Part shown: piece after piece, positions 21,987 to 33,890 of the stretch
Numbering within the stretch: the first letter of the stretch is position 1
How the letters are laid out: each line of letters begins with the position of its first letter
NCBI GenBank assembly: GCA_001792895.1
Contig: MARA01000042.1
Coordinates: 248,001 to 312,000 of the forward strand
Source of the DNA: Lentinus brumalis
Lineage: Eukaryota; Basidiomycota; Agaricomycetes; Polyporales; Polyporaceae
Direction of reading: 5' to 3'
Length of the DNA stretch: 64,000 nucleotides
Notes under the pieces: generated by a model
The model's database searches: none
The model's input: the letters and a program-made list of their open reading frames with translations, nothing else
What the model was told of the DNA's origin: nothing
Translations under genes and position numbers: made by a program

Positions 21987-24900
21987 GTAGGTTCTTCAGA
22001 GGTTTTCCGCTCAGCATACAATCCTGGGCTAACGAAGTTCGTCTGCCGCAGACATCCATCCTCGCAAGGTCCACTAGGTGGGGCCAACTCACCCCGAGGA
22101 CGATTTCTATCATCCATCATCTAACGATGAACCGCAAGCAGAATCCTGTCTTACCATACGTTCCTCTCCGTCGCTGCCTGTGCGATCCTGCGACCTTTCG
22201 ACGCTCCGAGTCCTGGTCGAGACCTCGGACAATTCTATCTATTCCGGACCCATCCTGGTCTGTCTCCTCGATTTTCCGACCCCTCGTCGTTTCGCTTCAT
22301 CCGCTATGGGGCTGTGTACGCGGTCCTGCTCCGTGTCGTCAGCATCGTCCCATCGCAACCACCCACCTTACACGTTATCCAGCCTTCGAACATCATAGCA
22401 CGCCTCCCTGAGGGAAGCGCACCATCCCCGCACGCGCGACCCCTCCGCTCACGACCGGAGCCTTCCGCTGCCCGAGCCCGCGCTGTGCACACTCAACCTA
22501 TGTATCCCTGCTGCGAGTGGCATGTCTTCCTGGTACCCCGACCCGGGGGCGACGTCGAGTTCCGACTCCGTCTTTCCTTTTCGGAAGCCCGTCGGGAAGG
22601 CTGTAGCCAGAAGGCCGACGGCCGATACGAGCTCTAGGGGCGGAAAGCGTCGGGGGCGATCGCGCTGTTGAGGTTGGATTGTGGTCAATTCGTCAGTGAT
22701 CCGCGGACTGTTTCGATGTATCATATATACTCCGTGTCGCGTAGTTGCTCGAGCGTGTATCGATCCCTCCAATGAAATGCACACAAGGAATTGATGGCAC
22801 GACTATGTCCGTTCGATGCCGATTATACGACACGATGTTGCGTAAGACTTTCAGACGTGCTAACGAGGATACGCTCGACGCGGCAGATCGAACTATGATG
22901 CATGATGTCCGATCTGCTTTCCCCGACGGTCAGGGCTTGCAGGCTCAAACCAGCGATTGCAATGTATGTACGACAACATCACGACAAGACGTCCCATACC
23001 ATGACTGCAAGAACACGCCCATGCATATGTAAATGTACACGAGCGGGGATGTCGACGTCTACGAGGTCCGGCTGAGAAACATTCGCGGGTACAAAGGTGC
23101 AAAGGAAAGGTCGTATGCCCGTTATCGCGTGCAGGGTCGCGTTCGCGTCAATGTCCTGCTCGAAAGTGGCTTGAGATTACTAGCAACTCACTAAATAGTG
23201 GCGGACAGACGGACGTGGGCCGTGGAGTGACAAGTACAAGGATCAGATCATCGGTCGTCTCATGCGAGTCCACGAAGCGCGGACCAACGGCACTGACCAT
23301 GGACGCCGGGGCGTTGTCAGTGGGAGAGGAGCCTTGAGTCTCGACTCGCGCGCACATCAGCGTCGTGGGGAGTGCTGAGGTCTGAGGTCTGAGGCCTGAG
23401 CTCTGGAGGCGGAGCGAGTGCGAGAGAGTTTGCCGACGGCCGTGCACATCGTGGTCTGACAGCATGGTTGAAGAGCCGGACTTTCATGAGAACGACGGAG
23501 GACGGACGTGGATCGCCGCCCGTCACGTCATACCGAGTGCTGGAGGTCTGTGCGATGCTTCTGCGGCCTGCTGACACGTGAATCTGGGCACGGCGGACCA
23601 GCATGCTAGACTCTGGAGGAAATGCATATGGTTGCGGGAGGGTTGAGAGGATGTTCCGAAGTCGGAAGAATGGATGGTCGCTGACGGGACTCGCTATACC
23701 TTTCCTCCTCTCTTGCCACTCGGCAGATGGGCAGCGCCAGGGCAAGGACGGGCTGCGGGTTCGCTGAGGAACCGGTGCAACGGAAGGGCAGCGATTAGCG
23801 ACGAGCGTGCACGGCGTCCACCAGAGACGGATCGTGCAACTCACCATCAGGCTCAGGACGTATCCCTGAGATTCTGCTGAGTGCGCCGTAAGTTCGGTCG
23901 CCCTCGTCGTGGCGTTGTGGCCTAGCTGCCAACCGGTGGGCTACGGGGGTACATATGGACGGCATTCAGATTCAGGCATCATGGCATGCTGGCGCCAGAC
24001 AACAGCACTAGTATCAGTACTGCAAAGATGCGCCTCAGCCGCGCACGAACACGATAAGGTTAACGTGGCACATAAATTGGAGCGAATGCTTGCATTGCCC
24101 ACTGCGTTTCGAACATGTGAGCACGGGGCGAGGCCAACACGGTGCTGAGTTGCAGGCTCGGCGCCATGAACGAGTCAGCGAGTCAACGACTATTCGAAGT
24201 ACTGTGCGATACGAATGATTAGAAGTGTCTACTCGTAGGGAAGAGGAAAGAAGACGTACCAGGGGAGCTTGTCGCTCTGCAGACGTACCTGTATGGGGGT
24301 AGCGCAAGCATCGTCCACTGAGGGTCTTAGCGCGAGGACCTACGGGTCGGCATCGTGCAGCTATCACCAGATACTGCGTAGCGTGCACATGCTCTGGGTA
24401 AGCTGCGAGTAGCAGCGTACATCGCGTCCACCGCATCGACGTCGAAGAGACCTGGGAAGTCCTCACCATGGACGAGACGCAAGCCCGGCTGCCGCGCCGC
24501 GAAGAGAGGGATGGGAGGCCCGCGGGCACAAGTTCTCATGCATGGTGGTATAGCACATCGACTGGGCACGCTTGAACGATGTAGGGAACTAAGCCGGAAG
24601 CGGGGGAGAGGACACACCTGAACACCGTATACGATTGCTACTGCCAGCGTCACTGCCTTGGACCGCAATGACCGTCTCTCGACTCTCCTGACAGATGCCG
24701 TTGCCGACCGTGTCGTGCGGACGAGGTAGAAGACATCGACAGGGCTTCGCGCTACGATGTTATAGAGATGCGCCTGTATCACTGTGTCAGGGCTCCAGCG
24801 CAGGACTCGAGGTTCCAAACCACCGTGACATCCGCAGGTCGAGCAGCGTCCAGTCGCAGACGAAGATGAGCAGCATTTGCGACGGTTCCAGTGCAGGATC

Positions 24901-27900
24901 GAGGAGGCGAGAGACTCGGCGAGTTACGAGCAGACAGGCAGACAAGTGTCCAGAAGGCAGACATGGGTGTCGAGAAGCAACCGTGAGTTCTGGCGACGAT
25001 AAGCTCGAAGTTCTTCTGCGCCGTTATCCACTGTTTTCGTCCCCGACGACGACGACGACGGTGACGACCAGAGCCGGCTTTGCACACCGCGCACATGGCG
25101 GGACTCGCGTCGCCACGTGTTCCCGCCCCGCCCACGCTCGTCGCGTCTTCGCATGTTCCTCTCACCTGCACTCGCACTCGCACCCGATTTATGTGTCTCT
25201 TCGTGACCACAGTACTCGCTTCAGCGCAACACTGATCTCTCTTGTGCTCGCTATCCCTTTCGTGCAGACTCCAGTGGCTGGCCTCGCAATCTTCGCGATG
25301 TACTCTCGCGCCTATGTCATCCCTCGACAACGGTAACACCGTCAAGGTTTCTCCGTGTGCAGCGTGACGTGCACGATTGAAGTCTTTGGGAGGACCGTGC
25401 AGTATCCAGTTGACGGTGACAGTTTCAACGGTGCGTGTCGTCTGTGTTTGAAGAGCTTCCTATCGGTTGCGTCCACGCTCGTCCCGATCTCCTTGGGTGT
25501 TCTGTGCGGCGTCGCCTTGATACCCATCCGCCGTCTCTGTGATGTCGTGGACATCGCATGACGGAGAAGCACACAAGCATCTTGCAGTATTTATTTGCGG
25601 AACCTCACGATCACGATAGCGCGACCACCCACGGGTCTGGGGGAATCTCATGAGCGTATGAATCTGTACTTCATCCCACACGCCCCGAGCTGACTGGCTG
25701 GGCGGTCGTCTGAACTACAGGTGTTCTGTGTTGATCCCCCTCGCGCACGAGTGGCGTGCATCGGGCCTTCGTTCTCCTCACCTTCGTCCTCACACTCAAA
25801 CCCCCAGGTTGACGCCGCTGCTCTCCCTGTGTCTACGAAGGCCCTACGCAATGTTCAGACCAGCGGGTCAGTCATCAGGAGCGTCTACGGCAACGTCCGA
25901 AGCTCAGTTGCACTCGGACGCATGGAACACATGCGCAGGAGGCTCAGGGCGGGGCTCGAGGCCTCGTGCAATGAAGGTACGTCACTCTCCAGCTTGCTCG
26001 CGGGCGCAGACAAAGGACGCCACCCCTACAGTGTATGCAACTAGGTCGCGCTTCGATTCCATACCTTATTATACATGTACCTATCCCCATTCTGACCGTG
26101 CAGCCGGTGCCGGACAAGACCACGTTCCGATCCACGTCTCCCTCCGCCCATCTTCCCGTACGCTTGTGGCTTCGCAGACAGACGCCTCACGCAGCCGCAG
26201 AGTTCGCACAGGCGTCTCAGCAGGAGCTGGACGAGACCACAATTCTCCAACCATTCGTGCGTCTGCACCTCCCGGAAGCCGACACCGACGGATTCTGACG
26301 CCACGACATCGTCCGAGCACCCGCTATCTCCAAGGTATGGCGGTCGCCAGTCAAGGGGGGTTCTATGCGCAGGTCGGTCGCCTTCGACTTGGTCGGACGC
26401 ACGCAGCTGTTGCTTGCTTCCGCGAAGATGCTGCTGCTATGCAATGTCTGGGTGTTTTGGGACGGGAGTCGGTTCGTGTTGCGAGGATGATGCGATGGCG
26501 GAGTACCTCTTCCCGCTACGCTGCTGTACATTTGTGTCATCATTCAATCTAACGACGTGTCCGTATTCATTTGAATCAGAACTCACTGAAGCGACACGCT
26601 CCGCAGACATTAGAGACCGCGCACGACTCCTTCAAGACTAAAAGATTCGGACTCAGTACAGGTATGGACAACTTCCTGAGCGGTATCTACTGTAGCTGAC
26701 GCGCCGCAGGACAGGCGTCGATCCGGCGAGCTGCGCTGGCATTGCGCTGGAAGTCTACCTCTCTGCCATTGTACTGAACGTTTTCCTTGCTTCTTGATAT
26801 CGATAACCCGAGATCGCACCGACAGGCCCTCCAGCACTGCACAGTCGACTTCAGTTTCTCGATCACTTCGTGAGACGCAAGCACATAAGCATCGGGCTAT
26901 CATCCTCGTGGGTCCCTCTCTCAGCACCGAAAGGAGCACGAAGCCCGGGCCAACCAATGCAGGTCTCACGCATCCGCTATGAACATCGCATCACTGGCAT
27001 GGTCTCGAAGACGTCCAGTACTGCCACTCCTCGGAGGAAGCACGAAGCTTCGCTCGTCAAGCTTCGTCTGCGCCAGCCGTGTTTTCGTCCTGCAATTCTC
27101 GATCGGCACTGAGGCAGCATCCTGGTGAGTGGTGGTCCCCATGTATGTATCCTCGCGGATGCGCGAACACGCGCGAGTGAGCGGCGAGCACTGACTGCTT
27201 CCTGCCTCGAGCTAACCGCGAAGACTGCACGAATTCCCTACTAACTTCGCTCTACGGTTTCGAGTACTGGCGGTACCGCCATTGCTGTGAGTCGTCGCCG
27301 CCCTGGACATGCTGCGCTGTCGTATCTGATAAGTACTGCACTTCAGAAGCCGGCTGTACGAGCAACAGGCCACGGTGCAGTGCACCCGAGGATGGGCGGT
27401 GTGGGAGCTGTCCTCACTTTGTGGTCAGCGGGCGAGTAGGACGGGCGCGCTCACGCTCAGCGTGGTTCGACGATCAAGCGAGCAGCGGAGCCTCGCCGCG
27501 GTCCACATCACGCACGATGTTTCGCTCTCGCTCGTCAGACCGGACACAGTCTCGCCTTCGACCGCCGATCTTATCAGAACTACTCCGCTCGTGCTGAGGC
27601 AGTTCATCCCTCCTCGATATGCAGAAGTGAGTGCTCATGTCCGTATCGCCCCGTACGTGTTTGTGGGCGCACGTTCTCATGGAATCTGTGTTGCAGGGGC
27701 CATGTGCCGGAGTATCGTGGGACGAGAGAGCGCTGCGAAGTTCTCGCGCGTCCTTGTCACGACGCTCTTATCTTCCTTGATCATCGAGGACACCGTCGGT
27801 GCTCGAGAGTACTACTGCCCTCCATCCTCTGTCATTCCTTCGGAGGTGTCTCCCCCTGTACAACAGCAACAAACCGACCTCCGATCCTCCCCTTGGTCCC

Positions 27901-28316
27901 AGCCAGTGATCGTTCTTCTCTTTGCGAGATTGATCGGTGTAATCGTACTCGGAAACCGGGGACCGTTCCGTAAGCCCACCTCACAGTGCTCGCGCTGGGT
28001 GTCCACCCGGACCACGACGGCCCCTGCTCACTACCGCGCAGAGTCGTTGAGCAAACACCTTGATTCGCTCTTGGCTGCCATTACCTCCCGTTGACCCGCT
28101 CGTCCGAGCGGACACAGGCCGACTCTACCCAACGCAAAATCGTTCGCAAGTCCCGTCCACGTCCTCTCGACGTTCCCCGCCCCATCCGTGCTTTGTTCGT
28201 GGCCGCCGAGCAAATCGCGACCGCATTCCAGTCTCTTAACCTCTGCCAGGTACGCGATTTCCTCTGATGTTAGGCTGATGTGATTGTATCGTGACCATTG
28301 CATCCCCAAAGCTCCG
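21987..28316. other. Spacer between HET3 and HET4
   Basis: About 6.3 kb, homologous to 4746-11042 throughout, with many small indels. It has an hbrB-promoter-like relic near 24,910-25,190 and the 5' part of unit B2 from about 25,340. The block 27,704-28,100 is almost identical to 10,436-10,835 of unit B1. I see no supportable gene. Confidence 0.5.
24910..25190 (+). pseudogene. Diverged copy of the hbrB upstream region (unit A2)
   Basis: This is the counterpart of 7,785-8,060 and aligns element by element with 41,290-41,560 upstream of hbrB (gacaggcagacaagtgtcc, gacatgggtgtcgagaag, acgacgacgacgacg, cgccacgtgttcccgccc). There is no intact hbrB reading frame. Confidence 0.5.
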
Positions 28317-30217
28317 ATGTGGCTTCTCAGCACCGCCCGTGCCGAGCTCAAACGCTTCCCCTCCCCCGAGTCCGTCAAGGAGGGCTACGCGACCCTCTCG
28401 CACACCTGGAAGCCCGAGGACGAGGACGGACCCGAAGAGCAGTCGTTCCAGGAGGTCCAGAAGATCATGAAGAGGTGCGCCAGAAAAGGCACGAATCCCC
28501 GTGATGTCGTGTCCGAGAAGATCAGGCGGTGCTGCGAGGTCGCTGAGAGCCATGGCTACAAGTGGGTCTGGATCGACACCTGCTGCATTGACAAGACGAG
28601 CAGCGCCGAGCTCTCCGAGGCCATCAACTCCATGTTCCGCTACTACGCCCTCGCAGCTATCTGTTACGGATATTTGCGGGACGTCGACGATGCGTTCTTC
28701 TCACTTGAGGACCTCGAGCACGACCGCCACTCTTTCATCCTTATGATCACGAGCGATACAATCAGTTTCAGCACAGTGACTGGTTCAAGAGGGGGTGGAC
28801 TCTCCAGGAACTCATCGCTCCCCGTTTCTTCATCTTCCTCTCGTCGTCTTGGGAGATCATTGGAACGAAAGCAGACCTCGCAGAGTTGCTGGAGGTGTGC
28901 TTCATCATCCCCGCAGGCGTGCTCCGGTTGCAAGTCAGTCACACAGAGTTCAGTATTGCTCAGCGGATGTCTTGGTTTCAACGGCGAATGACGACGCGGC
29001 CGGAGGACGAGGCGTACTGCCTCCTCGGACTTTTTGAGATACACATGCCTCCACTCTACGGCGAGGGCAGGAATGCATTTCGACGATTGCAGGAGGAGAT
29101 TATGAAGCAATCGGTGGATACGACGCTCTTCGCATGGCGAGGGTTATTCACAGATGCTCCAAAGGAATGTCTCTTCGCTGCGTCGCCTGCAGAATTCGAG
29201 ATGTATCTGCAAGAAGACAACATTATATACACACCTCCGCGACGAACGGCTGATGCTACTCACAATGTGAGTGAGGAAATGTTCATTGATGATGCATAGT
29301 TGCTGACGAGCGAACAGGATTCAGCCCTTGGAACACGTGTGGTTGAGAACGAGATGACGTTTGCCATCACTCCGACTGGAATCTGTGCCAACATTCCCAT
29401 CTTCATGTGGAGAGGCGAAGTATTCGCAGATCTGTACTGGTCATCAGGCAGCAGCTTGGGTCGCCGTATTTTCCTCCATCTTGAACTCGACCTTGACGGC
29501 CAAGCGAGCTCATCCCACCGCCTCTCGTACCAAGTCGGCAAACCTCGTCTGGGAGGGACTCGGATCGGCCTGGATAGGCAGTACTTCGGTGTATGCCCGC
29601 CAAATGGACCCTCATCGTGGAAGGAAGTCCTCATAAGGCATCGACCTCCGCTGCATCGAGCCCCAGGCCAACTACCAGATTCCGCCACGTCGACGTTCAC
29701 CCCAGCTATTCCGATGCAGCTCACCTTCGACGCCCCTGTCCGCTTTCCCGAGGCTCACATTCGGCAGTTCCTGATGCAGTCTGGGTCCGACCGTGTTGAG
29801 ATTCGCGGCGCCGGGGTTTACTCTCCCTGGACTGCTGCATCCAATCTACCGACTGCATATGTTTTCCGGTGGTACATTGGTCTCATCGTCATCCGGGTAG
29901 GGCACTGCCATCAGAACCAGTCCGAATGCGGGCAGCTGCATCGGCGTGAAGCCATATGGGCTCGGACAGAATACTATGCTGGAAAACCTGAAAGCATAGA
30001 GACGAAGGCAGAAATCGGCAAGGTGTCAACCGATCCTCTGCACGACTGCTCACAGGATCACATCTTACAGTGGCCAAATTTCCAGAAGATGTTCCAGGTG
30101 AACTACTCAGAGGAGGTGACCCTGTCCGTTACACCCTGTCCTCTCAATCCTGAACGGACGCTTATTTTGAAAGCCTCATACCGCTCCCGTTGGAAAGAGG
30201 AGACAATCGTGGTCTGA
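28317..30217 (+). pseudogene. HET4: B-type HET-domain gene, near twin of HET2, broken by one deleted base
   Basis: Start ATG 28317. The gene is almost base-for-base identical to HET2, with about ten differences over more than 2 kb. One of them is a deleted base at about 28738 (the HET2 codons for HSFIPYD become HSFILMI). The shifted frame stops at 28991, giving a predicted protein of about 224 residues. It keeps LSHTW and WIDTCCID but lacks GWTLQE and everything after it. Downstream of the lesion the original frame is fully preserved: remaining exon 1 to 29266, intron 29267-29317 (51 nt), exon 2 29318-30217. Such preservation implies a recent loss or a recently copied tract. Confidence 0.9.
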
Positions 30218-31722
30218 CTGGCCGAGCATCCAGCCTACTGCACAGACATTGTTCCCCGAAGGAACTGTGCCATTAACAACCCATTCGGAGGACAACTTAC
30301 GTGCCCTACTGTCGAACCATGATGGTACCTCACTGAGAATCTTATCCGGCCTGGGCCTCAACTTACTTCCTCCTTTCCTCATTTCCGCCGCTGCCGGTGC
30401 ATAGTGCGACTCACCGACGCTCCGAGTCCTGTCCATGAATGCGATCTATCCTGTTAATGCCCGACCCTCTGTGGTCGTCTCCGCAGTCCTAAGACTCCTC
30501 GACGTTCCGTCTCCTCTGCTGGCCTGCGTCATCCGTGGCCCGCTTGTGACCCTGTCGTCAACATCGTGCTGGCTCATCCGCGTCGAGCCGGGTACGATCC
30601 CTGTTTTCCTTCAAACTTGCGCGTCGCCCAGCCCTTGACGTGGGCCCTCGAGCAGTCCACCCTCTCCCTCACGACCAGAGTCCAATCGCCCGAGTTCGTT
30701 CGCGTCGTGCGCACTCAACCCACGTACTTATCCCGGCCGCGAGTCTTCCTCGTGCCCGACTGCCGCGACGTCGAGTTCCGACTCCGTCTTTCCTGTTCAT
30801 GCGGTTAGGGATACTGCGAGGAGGTCCAAGGCTGTGGCCAGAGGTTCGGTGTATCCATATACGGACGGTCGAGACGAGGTCTAGGAGCGAGAGATGTCGA
30901 GGGCGCGCTGCGGAGAGAGCCCGCAGCGCGAGGACCTGTCGTGAATTCTGTCGCTAAGTTATGTCAGTTCGATGTACGCATATGTATACAGCCGGTCTGT
31001 CGCAATATGTATCTCTCTGTTCCGGAGTCAGACGAGGGTGCTTCCGAGTCGCTTGCACGATGATGGCGTGCGCTACTTGTGCTGTTGATGCTCCCTGTAA
31101 GTTGTGGCGAGACGTCGGAGGAGCTGCCTCACGCACGAAATCCTTTACCCCATTCAGCCTGTATACTTGGCTCTCTCTCCTGGACGGACGATGTTTCAGG
31201 CCCAAGATATCGATCACAACGTACATACTACAACCAGCTGAAGACGTCTTGAGACATACTACATAGGAAACACGCCCGCGCATACTCTCATCGCAGCGGC
31301 TACGCTCGCCTCCCGCAATCACCCGCAGGTCCGTCTCCGACCTCTGCACATCTCGTAGCCAAGTGGGGGTGTATACGAAGACTGGCCGCAGACGTCGGAC
31401 ACCGGACATCGTCACAACTCGCGGACGCGAAGGGATCCGGATGCCGGTCGTCTCGAATCCTGCTGCCCAGACTCGGCTCGGGTATGTTGCAGCTGCTGTA
31501 CTAGTACAACACATTCGCGTCAGTGCCATTCTGCGCGGAAGTGGCTTGGGATAAATCGCAGCTCACTGCATAGTGGCTGACAGTCAACCACCGGTCGCCT
31601 CATGCGGGTCCACCGAGCGCGGACCAACGTCACTGACCCTTGACGCCGTTGGCGCTGCGAGTAGGAGAGCAGCCTTGAGTTTCGACTCACGCGGCCATGG
31701 ACGTCGTGTCGGACAGGTCGGA

Positions 31723-31773
31723 GCTCTGAGGTCTGAGGTCTGAGGTCTGAATGCTGAGGTCTGAATGCTGAGT
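31723..31773. repeat. Short tandem repeat, TCTGAGG/TCTGAATG units
   Basis: Consecutive ctgaggt, ctgaggt, ctgaatg and ctgaggt units. Shorter versions occur at the equivalent places in unit A1 (about 6,203-6,225) and unit A2 (about 23,371-23,404), so copy number varies between units. Confidence 0.8.
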
Positions 31774-33169
31774 GAATGCGGGTATGTCGCGACGGCCGTG
31801 CACATCATGGTCGAAGAGCGCTCATCTGGAGTTGCATGAATGATGAGATCGACGGAGGCGGACGTAGATAACCACCCATCCGCAAAGTACTAGCGGTCTG
31901 TGCGATCCGCTAACACCTGAACCTACGCACGGCGAGCCAGCAAGGCTGATCTTCGGAGGATGCAGTCGCAGGAGGTCTGAGAGCACGCATCGCGAGCTCA
32001 TTGAGGAACGTCTGCGACGCTGTGGCAACGATGAGCGTGCACGACGTCGAATGTTACTCACCATCGCAGTATGAGCTCCAGTACAGGCCCGACCCAAGAG
32101 ATGGCCGACGTATCCTTGGTGCTGCGGAGTGCGCGGTGAGTTCCGTTCGCCCTTGTCCAATTTCGTGGCGTTGTGGCCTGGCTGACCAGCGGGCTGCGGG
32201 AGGACATAGGGACGAGGTCCAGACTCTAGACTTCCCAGACATCTTTCTTGAACGCGGCAAGCTGATATCTCCTGAGGAGACGTGCCTCGGCCGCGCGCAA
32301 ACGCGATAGGATCAACATCGCGAGACAGAGCGAATGCTGGCGTTCCCCACCACTTCCCGGTGAGCGCGGGGCAGAGTCAACATTAAACCTGCGGTGCTGA
32401 GTCGCAGGCTCAGCGCGACGAACGAATCAACGACTATACTGTGAGATGCGGATGTTCGGAAGCGTCTGATCGTAGAGGCAGGAAGGAAACACACCAAGAC
32501 AGTCTTTCGCTCTGCAGAGGTACCTACTTGGGGGTAGCGCAGGCATCGCTCGCCGAGGACCTTAGTGCGAGGATGCCATGTCGGGTCGGCATCGTGCAGA
32601 TTGATTTATTCTAGGAAGGGCGAAGCACCACCACCACATACGGCGTCATGCGAAGAGCTAGCTGCGAGTATGTGCGTACATAGCGTCCACGTCGTAGAGA
32701 CTCTTGGGAAGTCCTCGCCATCGGCGACACGCAAGCGGGGATTTCGTGCCGCAAAGAGAGGAATGGAAAGCCCCGCGGGGCAAGTTCTCCATGGTGGTAT
32801 GGCGCATCGACTGGGCACGCTTGCACGATGTGGGGATCCAAGCCGGAAGCGACATATGCGGCGGAGACGACATACCTGAAGCCCGGCAACACTGTCTGTC
32901 CCTGGACTGTCCGGACAGATGACCACCGTGCGGGACGAGGTACAGGACATCCACAGGGTTCTGCTCGTCGTGTCAGTGTTCGTAAGAATGCGCCTGTGTC
33001 ACTGTGTCAGGGCTTCGGTGCAGAACTCTAGCCTCTAGACCACCGTGGCATCCGCAGCCTGTCGAGCAGCGTCTGGTCGCAGACGACGATGAGCAGCAAT
33101 GCACAATTGGAACGATTCCCAGGGGACCCTGTGCTTTCACGACCATCTTCCAGAGCCCAGAGCAGGAGC

Positions 33170-33890
33170 GAGCTATGAGCGAGACAGGCAGACGAGTGTC
33201 CAGAAGCGAGACATGGGCGTCGACAAGCAAGCGTGAACTCTGGCGGCCATAAGCTCGAGCCGCTATCGACTCTGTCTTCAAGTTCTTCCCCGACCGCGAC
33301 GACGACCAGAGCCAGCTTTGTACACAGCGCGCATGGCGGGACGGTCAGCGCATGTCCGCCGAATCTCGACCGACGTGCGGGGCCCAGAGCGGCGGCGGTC
33401 GTCCTCACACGGCGATGCGACGCCCCGCCCACGCTCGTCGGCCTCCCACTCGCCCTCGCCCATGCGCTCCCCGTCCCCGTCTCCAGCCCCGTCGGCACAG
33501 AATGCGGGCTCCACCGCCGGCACCGGGGCGGCAGACCATGGCCCCAGGCGGCTCGGATTCCTGGGCGACATCCTCCAGCTGCCGTCCGCTGGCCACCTCG
33601 TCGCCTCTTCCTCTCAATTGCACTCGCAGCTGCACTCGTCTCATCTTGGAGCATCGCCCGCCTCGTCGTCTCAGCGCGCCGGGGCAACTCCGACTCCGAC
33701 TTCGTCTACATTCATTCTTCCCCGCTCGCGACGGGCCTCACTCGCCAGCCCCTTCCTCGATGGCTGCTCAGACGAACCAGCCCAACAAGGGCCACGCTTC
33801 CCCTTCGAAGGTACGTACGTCATACTTCGCGACTGCTCGGAGGATGTATGCGGGATCGGGTGCGCGAGGAGGATTGATGGCAGTCACGAG
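33170..33890 (+). pseudogene. Truncated hbrB 5' copy with recognisable exon 1 (unit B2)
   Basis: The fragment begins in sequence matching the hbrB promoter. From ATG 33462 it encodes the same N-terminus as the real gene (MRSPSPSPAPSAQNAGS, then RLGFLGDILQLPS). A deletion of about 40 bp compared with 41,860-41,930 shifts the frame, but the exon end (NQPNKGHASPSK in another frame) and the gtacgtacgtc donor at 33811 remain. Similarity runs about 80 bp into intron 1 and then stops. No HbrB domain is present. Confidence 0.85.
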
